Below, piece by piece: positions 54,899-64,000 of a stretch of 64,000 nucleotides of DNA. The DNA comes from Chinchilla lanigera. Taxonomy: Eukaryota; Chordata; Mammalia; Rodentia; Chinchillidae. How positions within the stretch are numbered: the first letter of the stretch is position 1; every line of letters starts with the position of its first letter. The stretch is taken from contig NW_004955446.1 in NCBI RefSeq assembly GCF_000276665.1, positions 12,738,999-12,802,998 of the forward strand. Reading direction: 5' to 3'. Position numbers and translations under genes: made by a program. Under the pieces are notes generated by a model. That model had not been told where the DNA came from and made no database searches. It was given only the letters and a program-made list of their open reading frames with translations.

Positions 54899-55554
54899 TA
54901 CAAGGTGTGATAAAATATAGAGTGAATGTTTAAACTTTTTAAAAAATGCTACAGTAAAAGACACATTGTCATTACTGCACCTCAAAAAATTCCCCCTTGC
55001 TTTAAACACACTTCTCCCACATTCTTGCCGCTTTCTGAAGCAGTTCTGGAAGTCCTGTTTGATGAGTAGCTTTAGTTGTGCTCTCATGGCTGCCTAGATA
55101 ACCTGAATCAATGGAAAATGTTTACCTTTTGTGATTATTCTGATGCTGGAGAATATCCAGAAGTCACAGGGTGCCAGATCTAGCGAGAAAGGTGGATGGG
55201 AACACACACAGTAATGTTTATACAAGTCACTGGAGGACAAGTGATAGCAGTGTTCACTGTATTTTTGACTGCACCTTGTAAAGACATGAAAGAGGACTTG
55301 CAGAACAGCTTCAGAAAGTGGCAAGACTCAGCAGGCTGAGGCAGGAGGATTGCTGTGAGTTTGAGACCAGCCTGAAGTGCATAGCGAAAACCCCTCTCAA
55401 AAAGACAGAAAGTGGCAAGAATGGTGAGATAAGCATATTTGAAGCAAGGGGAATATTTTGAAGGGGATTAATGGCAGTGTGTCTTTTCCTATAATGGTTT
55501 TAATATATTTAAACATTAATCATACATTTTGATAAACTTGTGTACAGGGTTGTA
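54899..55554 (-). mobile_element. Mariner-derived DNA transposon relic, copy 2, split by a B1 SINE
   Basis: Same element as at 1600-2155. Without the SINE and its duplicated target it is about 560 bp, bounded by TA and a terminal caaggtgt. The minus strand carries HPPFSLDLAPCDFWIF, a mariner transposase segment. The arms at 54899-55060 and about 55290-55554 are inverted relative to each other. Divergence from copy 1 is clear, so both are old. Confidence 0.8.
55327..55405 (+). mobile_element. 5'-truncated B1 SINE inside the mariner relic
   Basis: A B1 body (ggctgaggcaggaggattgc, then gaccagcctga) ends in an A-rich tail. It is flanked by the 15-bp direct repeat cagaaagtggcaaga at 55312-55326 and 55406-55420, which fixes the insertion as younger than the mariner element. 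Confidence 0.85.
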
Positions 55555-55779
55555 TATGTGAAGACTGTGTGCTAGCTTTTTATTCAAGCGTGCCCCTAGA
55601 TATGACAGAATCTCTTGCCATAAAGCAACATTTCAGATAACTTGCAGAAATCAGCACAGCAGCCATGCTTTCTGTACTTCTGGTGTGTGGTGGGGTGGGG
55701 AGAGCTTATAATTTAGGGATCAGACATCCCATTGCTGCTTCTACTGCTGACTGCTAGTGACTACGTTCAAGTACGATGG

Positions 55780-56080
55780 CCTTTACAGTCAAAAGGTCTG
55801 GATTAGTTCAGTGGCTAAGGGCAAATTACATGTTTTTAAAACCTTAGTTTCCTCATTTATAAAAATGGGAAAAATAGTAGCAATGATCACTGAGAACATT
55901 TGGAACACTGATCATGTACCAAGCACTGGTCTAGTCCTTCCGTTGTATTACTTATCCCCATTTACCAACTTGGATCCTAAGCCACCAGGAGTTTATACAA
56001 CGTGCCCATAAGTACACAGTTTATTAGTAGCAGAGACAGGATTCGAACCCAGGGCCCATGACACTAGGCCTAACTCCTAT
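55780..56080. repeat. Two adjoining MIR elements in opposite orientation
   Basis: The first half reads cttagtttcctcatttataa then aatgggaaaaatagtagcaa (one MIR strand). The second has atgtaccaagcactggtcta, ttatccccatttaccaactt and acaggattcgaacccagggc (the other). Confidence 0.75.
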
Positions 56081-57696
56081 CAGCTAAGCCATGCGTTCAT
56101 CCCAGCGCTTAAATGCAGAATAAGTCTGATAATAGAGGTAAATTCTTTGTACATTTCTCTACTGTTTTAATTCAGTATCTTTCAGACAGAGAGTACCTCT
56201 CCGGTGAATAGGAAAGATACAAGATGGCAATAAAGGTTTTATTACTTACAGGTCCTGGAGGATACACAATACACCCAATAGCCATTTACACACAGAGGTC
56301 AGGAAGAGAGGGAAAAAGAACTACGGGCCAGCGACTCCTTGGGGTCAGGATATGTTATCCAAATAAATTTCCCAAGGGGAGTTTTAATTGATTGATTTAA
56401 AGCAGGCAGACACGAGTTCCAGGAGGTCATGCAGTGATTGAGGTGGTCATTGTGACATGAGGAGTGTGCCGTTTAGTGAGATCAGTCATGCCGGCTGCAT
56501 TAGCCGTCCTTTAGGGAGGTCCCAGTGAGCAGTTGAGTAAGTTGAATATCTGGATTTGCCACATGGAGGAATTGGGGTAAAGGCAGAACAGGAGACTGGT
56601 TCCAGGAGGCTGAGCCGTGTTTCTGGTATAAGAACGTTCAGCTAATATTCAAACTGGATGCCGAGGCAACATAAAATTATCAAAATTTCAAACACTCATT
56701 AGATGATAACTAAAGCTGATGTTATCTTTTTGTTCTTGGAAATGTAAAAAGTCCCTTTATTCTCCTAGGAACTGAAAGACCAGTTTCCCAGGGGAAGGCA
56801 ATTTTCTGGGGCACTGAAATTGCCCAGTGTGTTTATTCTAATGTGCTATAGTAATTTAATGAATGGAAATGAGGTCGGCAGAGAAGAGTGACATTTGCTT
56901 CACCTTATAACCCACTTATTGTTTCCCTTTGGGGAAAGTCCCTGGCTGTTCTCGAATGCATTTTCTTGAGGGTGATAAGAGGAGAGAGCTGGGGGAAATG
57001 TAAGGGGACCCGTGCAGGGATCAGTCACTTCCCCTTTGGGCAAAGCACAGGCTGCAAGAGAGATGAGGCTCGGAGCTGAGTTCCAGAGACCCCGCTCCAG
57101 CGGTCAGAGCAACAAGGGCACAATGGGCAGACTCCTCATAGGAGCAGCTGAGGACAGCTGCAGCCAGGTTGAGGGTTTTAACGGGACGTGCTTGGCTAAA
57201 TTTCTGTGTCTATCATTGGAATAACCTGTCCCAATCTCCATCTCAGTCATCGTAAACATCAGTAATGTGGGGAGGGCGGGGGGTATGCAGCAAAACCCTG
57301 GGCGGTTATAACCCAAAATGCGAACTCTGACTTTTTCAGGATAACAGCTGATTCTAAAGTTTCTGTGTATATGTTGTTATCTGCATATAACAAAACATAC
57401 TTATTGTAAAAATAAAATCAAAAAACATTAAAACATTAAATTTGTTGAGAAAGAACAGAACATCACCCGTAAGTACAGCACAGTGGGCATTCATCTGAAG
57501 GTAATGGAATTCTGGTTAATTTTTGTGTTCAGAATGTGCATTTTTCTTTGTTACTTGGAGGAAGAAAAATTTTTAATATTCATCTTTCTGGATTTCCTCT
57601 ATCTAGATCCTGTTTCCTTTTCCTTTTCTTTTTTTTTTTTTAACCATAGTTGAAAATAGTTTACTCACATTATTTTTGGTTTTATATTTTTTACAG

Positions 57697-57805
57697 CAGG
57701 AGGTCAAGTTTTACAAATCTGTTTCTCTGTCATGGCCAAAACATGAAGTTGCTGTCTTTGTACCTTTTGAGATTCAGCTAGACTTGCCCTTTCCCTCTTC
57801 CCCTA
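57697..57805 (+). CDS. Weak candidate for CSPG4-like exon 9
   Basis: A pyrimidine-rich acceptor (atattttttacag) precedes an open stretch of about 40 codons in the phase-0 entry that exon 8 requires. A possible donor CTA|GTAAAG is at 57806, before an in-frame TAA at 57820. The peptide contains Phe-Glu-Ile-Gln-Leu and then Pro-Ser-Ser-Pro, spaced within two residues of Leu-Glu-Leu-Gln-Leu and Ser-Ser-Pro-Pro in the CSPG4 exon after FTQAEV. The expected G.I.Y.H signature is poor. It could be chance; no other candidate was noticed in 50735-64000. Confidence 0.22.
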
Positions 57806-58034
57806 GTAAAGCGGACTAATTTCCACATTCCAGTGTTCATGATTTCACTTGTGCATGGATGTGAATATTTTCTAAAGTCTGCAGTTTTACGGCCTCTGTC
57901 AAATAGGACTTTGATCCACATTTTGGTGGTTCAGATTTACTACCTAGCAGCTCCAGAACATTTGAGAAAGTAAAAGGAATGGTGGAGACAGGCTGTGGAT
58001 GGAGGTGGTGAGGAGAACTGAAAGTTTTTCTCTT

Positions 58035-58165
58035 GGGCTCAGGGCCTAGCTCAGCAGTATAGTGCTTACCTAAGAAACCAGCTTCTTACCAGCCAGGGTT
58101 CGATCTCCAGTGCCACAAAATAAATAATAAATAAAATTAAAATTAAAATAATTTTTAAATTAAAA
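58035..58165 (+). mobile_element. Diverged ID-type SINE with long A/T-rich tail
   Basis: gggcctagctcagcagtata and gggttcgatctccagtgcca are the tRNA-like boxes; the tail is built of ataaat and aaaatta units. Target duplication aagtttttctctt / aacttttctctt. Confidence 0.8.
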
Positions 58166-59699
58166 AAACTTTTCTCTTAAATAATGAATATATTTATTAA
58201 CACATGTTATGTGCTTTGATTAATTCTGCTCAGTCTGGTTGGTGAAAAAAGACAGCACTTGGGAAACAGTTATAAAAGGAGTCCAGAACTGTTGGGCCAT
58301 ATTTAAATTATCAAGTGGATTTGATTACTGTTTGGCTTTCTAAATGCATTTTTTTAGCCTCAAGAGTCAGTTGTAGCCAATAACCTGCTAAGTGTGTGGT
58401 CAGGAGAGTGTTTTAGGCAGTTGACGGACGATGGCTTTCACACTATTACTCGGGAGGACTGAATTGTTTCTAGCTCTCTGCCCCCCTCAGCCGGGGGAGG
58501 CAAAACCACTGTATCAGTTGCAAGAAAAGCTGCATTCTTTTTTCCTTATGATAAATGACCATTTGAATCAGTAGATGAAAGTAGCTAGCAAAAGAAATCT
58601 TGCCTCTATTATGTTTAACACCATAACTTTGGCAAAATAATTGTGAGGAAAGAAATCTTATGTCATCCTTCAAAAAGTATTTCCTTATCTCAGAATAAAT
58701 TCAGTCTTTCTTCAAGCCACACCAAATCATTCTACCAAAATAAACAAGTAACTTTGTTTTTCACCATTATAGAATATCTGCCTAGTTGAGCAGAGCTCAA
58801 CCACAGAAATTTTTGCTGAAAATCTTGTGTTCTGAAGAATTAAACATACAAGTGCAGGGAGAAGGTAAATCATCAGATTTTTTTAATTGCTGAAATTTTT
58901 TTACAAATTGAGAGTTGTTGCTTTAAAAAGAATGTATCAACAAAATAAGAATTGAATTCTATAGTAAAGCACTGATCCTCTTCCAAGTAGAACATGAAGC
59001 TAATTGAGTGATTTTCATTCCAGTGCTTATTGAGATAATTTAGAGTCATTAAAAAGCAAAATGTTCTGGGTTTGAGGTTTATGATGCCTGTCCTCTTTTC
59101 TTTTCCACAAAGTCGGTAATTGCATTTTAGCTATTGTGTTGTGTGTGGGAGGTCATCTATCTTCATCTCTGTCAGCTGCTGCAGTACATTACATTGCCAG
59201 GGTCACATTTAGAAAATTATACAATTAATTCTAGGATATGAATTTTGTCTAATTATTCCTTCTCCAAGAATCTGCATTTATTGCTCCAGACAACACATAT
59301 TTTGTCATGAGCACATTTCCCTTGGGATAGAAATTAACTTATTACAACTTTATGGAGAATACAGTCAACATCACGGCTTATTAAGCTTTGGTCTTTGGAT
59401 TTGCTGAACAGGAAGACATGACTGTTTTCTGTATTCATCACTCTAGCTCCATCCTACCCTGCTTTCTTGGGGTCTCTCACTCCTTGGCAATTAGACTCAA
59501 TAGTCATGATGGATATTTTACACAACTGTTTTCGGCAATTTTTTTTCCTGTTAAAATTCACTAAATTATGTGGAGAATATTTTTCCATGTGTAGCCATTG
59601 TTGTCTTGTCACTCTGTCACCTCATTTTCAGGACAAACTGAAATTGCCTGGTGAGTCTTGGCCCAATGGCTTGAAATAATCACAAGTGTTATTTCTGTT

Positions 59700-60130
59700 A
59701 GAACTGCTGGCGTGGTATATCACTACCAACTCGGTGGCATTTTGTAGTTTGAAACAGCAGAAATTTATTTTCTCACAGCCCTAGAGGTTGGAGTCTGAAA
59801 TCTATTCCACTGGGCCCACATCAAGGTGTACAGGGAGCTGTGTACCTTCCGAAGGACAGGAGAATTCCTTCCTTGCCTTGTCCAATGTCCTGTGGCTACA
59901 GCAGTTCCTCTGCCTGGGGGTGCATCACTCCAGTCCCTGCCTCCTTGGTCACGTTGACTTTTCTTCTGTCTGTGTAATTCTGTCTTTGCTTCCCTCTTCT
60001 AAGGACGTGCAAGTGCAGCTGGGCCACCGGGATAATCCAGGGTGATCTTTCAGTCGTCTCATGATCATTAATTTAATCACATCTGCAGAGACTTTCTCAT
60101 ACAAAGGAACATTCACAGTCCCAAGATTAG
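59700..60130 (-). mobile_element. MLT1-type LTR, reverse
   Basis: aaacagcagaaatttatttt, ctcacagccctagaggttgg, ggtcacgttgacttttcttc and catacaaaggaacattcaca-type blocks match a reverse MLT1 LTR. Confidence 0.75.
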
Positions 60131-61176
60131 GATCTCACATCTGTATGTTATATATGACTACACTCATATAGAACAAAAACAAGGTGTCCCATACTTCCTT
60201 CTGCTACTTCCTAATTGTAGCTTTTTATCATTCTCATTTATACTTTTATTACAAGTCTATGCATTTATAATGGCATGAGAGCCAGGAAACCTCTTGTACA
60301 CAAGTGTGAACTTGGACCTCCCTGCTAAGCAAGGCAGTAGATGGATATACTGCTGAGCTTCTTGAAAAGATTTTTTTTCTAGTAGGTTTCTGCAGAGACT
60401 CCTCCAATCATGGATGGCATGAACCTCAACTTGTGGATAATTACTTGGACCAGGTATTCAATTACCCATTTCTAACTAGCTCTTTCTGAGTATCACTCTT
60501 TAGGAACTCAGTTTCTGAAATGCATCTTCCCCATTCCCACAAAGGGGTTTCTCTGCTGGGAATATGCTCTACTGTTTCACCCCTCCTTTGTGAGTAGTAA
60601 GTATTTTGTGAGGAGATACTTTGTAACCATTAAAATATTCTGTTCCCACTGCACTGTAGCCCTAGTTCAAGCAACAACTGTAGGATTCTTACCTGAAATG
60701 CTGTGGCTATAATACTTTCCAAGTGGTAGCTTTTCTCATTGTGTTTTTCCTGCGATGCTTATTAGTTGGAATTCTACACCATTAGTTTTTTAATGGCCTT
60801 CCAGAAAGACTCTTGTAAAAGAAAAAATATCTGGACTAATATAAATCTATAAGAAATAGAAACGTTCCCTTCCCCCTTTCCTTAATCTCAGAGTGTGTTT
60901 ATCCAGCTAAGTGGCTAATCTATCCATATGTAATACAGTGAAATTTTGTGGAGCTATTGGAAGCTCTTCCTAAAGCCGTTTTCTATTTGAGGCCACAAAA
61001 TTCCTAGCCACTTCTGAGATCTTTTCTCCTCAGGTTCACTCCATACTTTGTCTCATGAAGTTCTGGTCTCATTCTCCCTTTCCAGTCCTTCTCCCAGCAC
61101 ATACAGCCATGCACACATATATACTATCTCTGTCTCACTCACATACCTTAGAACCTGGCTTTTAAAGCTAAACAGG

Positions 61177-61290
61177 GTCCGGAGATATAGCGCAGAGGGC
61201 TGGGGATACAGCTCAGGAGTACAGCATCAGCCTGGCAAATGCAAGGTCCTGAGTTTGAGTCCAGTAACCCCTCAAAAAAAGAAAAAAAAA
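61177..61290 (+). mobile_element. ID-type SINE with a partly duplicated head
   Basis: The first part, gtccggagatatagcgcaga, is followed by a second ID start, ggctggggatacagctcagg, so the A-box region is present twice. Target duplication aaagctaaa[c/g]agg at 61164-61176 and 61291-61303. Confidence 0.85.
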
Positions 61291-64000
61291 AAAGCTAAAG
61301 AGGCTGAAACTCTTCTAAATATTAAAAACTCTATTTCCCTGCAAACTGCTTTCAGGGTGTAACTGGCAAGTTGGCATCCCACAGGAACTCGTATGTTCTT
61401 TTACTTCTAACAGCACTTTCAGTAACCTACCCAGTCCTCAAATTCAGATACTCAAGATTTATGGAATTTCATTTTCTCTCTCACTCTGTAATGTAGAGTG
61501 TCAATTCGTTATTCGAACTGAGCTTTTTACTCTTGAAAAAAATGCCTTTTCAGTAATAGAATTTATAAAAGATGTTTCCTCCATTAGGCTCCCAAAGTAC
61601 AAAACTACGTTTAGCCCTCCTCCTCAGGTCCTTCCCTTGGAAGATTTGTGACTTTTGTCTCCACTGTCCTTATTTATGAGCACCACTTATTCCCTGCAGC
61701 AATCACTCTTCATACAGTTAATATTAGAAGATACTTACATTATTTAAATAACTTCTGATAGATACAGGAAGCTAATTTTCACTTATACCAAAGAGCCAAT
61801 AGACAAGAATGACCAATTTCTAAGAAAACTTTGCTTGCTTGTTAATAGATTGTGTTGGTTTTCATATTGAGAAACAATTTCTGTGTAATTACATGTCTTC
61901 CTTAAGCAGGATAGGAACTTGGTAGGATCCATCCCTTGGTTCAAAACCCATGGCACATCACCTGTTTCTGGGAGGAAAAATACATTGATCATTAATCTTT
62001 TTTGATAAATCAGAAAATGGGAATAGAAATAGTATGGCTGTGGAATGAAACAGACTTATTTTCTCAGAACTGCAGGGAAATTGAGTATCTAGTTAGTACC
62101 AGAAATTCCCATCTGTGAAGAAGATAATCCAATTTCCAACCCAAATTGGATTACCTTTAACCCAAGTAATCTAATTTCTCCTAATCTTGTTTCTTTCTAA
62201 GGAAATATTGAGCAATGACATTTTCTTCTCCCCATTTGAAATCCCCAAATGAAAGCATTTCTTTGTCTCATCCTTCAGTGGTCTAAGGAGCAAAATCTCC
62301 TTACCAGCTGTTGTTGAACACTGTGGGACATGGTGCTTATCTTCCACAGAAACTCCCTAGACCAAAAGTTTTTCAGACCTCTGTTTAAAGACACAGTCAT
62401 GGAACCATCATTGAGCCAGCAATCCTTACCCAGAAATGCCAACTTCTGCTAATTAATACAGTATTTCTAAATGTTGACTGATTAGTAGACTCAACAGCTC
62501 TGTAAATTATATGATAATTTGTTCCGGGCAATTTTGAACTGGATACTTAGGATACCTTAACAAAACCCACACAAGTTCAGAGCATTATAATAGATAGCAG
62601 GTGAGAAAATGTGTGACTCTTAGGAAGTCAGGGTTGTGTGTTTTTAGCGGCCCTCCCTTCTCTGGTATAGTTTTGCATTTTGAGTCACTGATGTTTGATA
62701 AATGACTACACATGTGGTGTCTGGATAACAAAACGCTGGAGAGAACCCATTCCCATTAGTTGTGCTAGGAAGGACCTTGACAAGTCACAGATATTAAAGA
62801 CAAGTTAAATATTTAAAAAACACACTAGGCAAGGTGGGACAATTTAAATATCAGTGAGAATAATAATTGTTATAGAATAAAATATATATTAACATTTATA
62901 AGTTTGTAGTGATTCCAAATAAACAATCAAGTATTTCTCCTATCCCTCTTATTCCTTTTTGTAGCCAGATAGCTGATGAATGAAAGTTCTTCCTTGTAGA
63001 GGGCTGACATAATAAATGAAGAAGCAATGGTAGCAGAAATAGTGTTAATGTTTTGTCATTGCAACAGTGGATCAAGGCAATAGTATCTATGAGTCTGTTA
63101 AGCTATTGAGTGATGCTGATGGGAAACCTTTCAACAGATGGATTACCCCATACTGAAAACCACCTACAACCTTAACATGTCCTAAGGGAGTTAGCCACAT
63201 ATTAATGTGCCTTACAAGAAGTAAAAAAGGAATTATTTAATACAACTTGTAAAATATTCATATCCAAAAATGGAACTTAATTCTTACTTAAGCATCTAAA
63301 TTTAATTACATTATATAGGAAACATGAGAAAAGAGGGACATGTTAACATCATAAAGATGCAATCAGCAAGATCCAAAATGTAGGAAACACTGCAAGACAA
63401 CCCAATTTCCTCAACCAATAAACTGCAAGAAAAAAATTAAGCAAATCCACACATGAAAAAAAGCTGTAATAACTACTAAATGTGGTTTGTAGACTTCCTA
63501 AAATCTTGCTTGCCCAAACAACAGGATTCTTTTTAATGTAGAAAGACTACAAAAAATGCAAAAATTGTCTTTAAAACTAAAAAAAGTCTTCTTTTTCCAG
63601 TACTTATAAAGCATTGACAGATGAAATGATATGTCTATAATTTGATTCAAAATAATCTGTTGGCAGAAAAGTCCATAGAGATACTCATGAAACAAGACTG
63701 ATTATGAGTTGTTAAATGTTGGAACTGTCTGACAAGGAAGCTGAGGTTAATTATACACTTTTGTGTAATACAAATTAGTCTTCTGAAAATCAGTGTGCTT
63801 TTCTTTAGTGAATAGATCATTTTTTAAATAGAATCACCTAACTTTGAAAAATAACCTGCCCTGCTTTTAACATTTCTGCATTTGTGAATATGTGTAATAA
63901 TTTAAGCATGAGTAAAGTAAACCCCGGAAAGACGTGTATCTCCTCTAGTTAGGATCTGTTTTACCTGAGTGGTTATTTCTGATCTGATTTCCTGTATCAC

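Larger units (their letters stand above)
50735..64000. other. Sequence after exon 8, probably intron 8
   Basis: Contains the ZCCHC17 retrocopy, four unassigned/mariner/SINE elements and an MLT1 LTR. A possible solitary LTR in reverse at about 56170-56640 is suggested by the reverse-strand AATAAA near 56233 (low certainty). Regions 58180-59690 and 61310-64000 are AT-rich and featureless. No terminal CSPG4 exons were recognised. Confidence 0.6.

Noticed and set aside
55094..55324. 76-codon minus-strand frame with mariner motifs as a live transposase
   Set aside because: Only a short part of the transposase remains, and the element is a 550-bp derivative, so it is not a functional gene.
9588..61290. 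tRNA-like sequences with A and B boxes
   Set aside because: They carry A-rich tails and target duplications and match ID SINEs, so they are retroposons, not tRNA genes.
50735..64000. Missing CSPG4 3' exons as evidence of gene truncation
   Set aside because: The gene has introns up to 12 kb, so the remaining exons may simply lie beyond the window; no disabling change was seen in the exons present.

Overview
The window is mammalian nuclear DNA and almost certainly rodent. It has long introns, a CpG-island promoter, 7SL-derived B1-type SINEs, tRNA-like ID-type SINEs, and old shared mammalian repeats (MIR, L2, L1, MaLR LTRs, MER1, mariner). I saw no murid B2 elements. The freshest ID copies end in an unusual 3' box (gttcggttcccggtaccgg) rather than the mouse/rat form, so a rodent outside the mouse/rat group is likely. 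I cannot name the species.

One gene dominates: the 5' two thirds of a chondroitin sulfate proteoglycan 4 family gene on the + strand. It is most likely the CSPG4 paralogue called Cspg4b in mouse. Eight coding exons were placed by splice sites, frame and homology: 4412-4481, 16368-16531, 17424-20984, 22393-22863, 27361-27537, 38639-38837, 42617-42748 and 50562-50734. Together they encode 1,649 residues without a stop: a signal peptide, two laminin G domains and about eleven CSPG repeats. The remaining CSPG repeats, the membrane segment and the cytoplasmic tail are not seen and should lie beyond 64000. A weak exon 9 candidate is at 57697-57805.

Layout: 1-4100 is intergenic DNA with MIR pieces, a B1 and a mariner relic. 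The CpG island with exon 1 is at about 4190-4880. Intron 1 (11.9 kb) carries an L1, MLT1 and MER1 elements, SINEs and two copies of an unassigned repeat. The exon 2-3 block follows, then introns 3-7 filled with MIR, L2, MaLR, ID and B1 elements. Beyond exon 8 lie a processed ZCCHC17 pseudogene (51951-53569), an adjacent ID and B1 pair, a second mariner relic with a SINE inside it, an MLT1 LTR and AT-rich sequence.

Most interesting points: an intact CSPG4-like paralogue lacking the Ser-Gly at the position of the CSPG4 glycosaminoglycan site; a small patchwork insertion in intron 4 made of copies of two nearby sequences; two 550-bp mariner-derived elements with long inverted repeats; and a four-copy dispersed repeat I cannot assign. 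I found no operon, CRISPR array or other prokaryotic-type system. No database search was possible, so family names rest on recognition.
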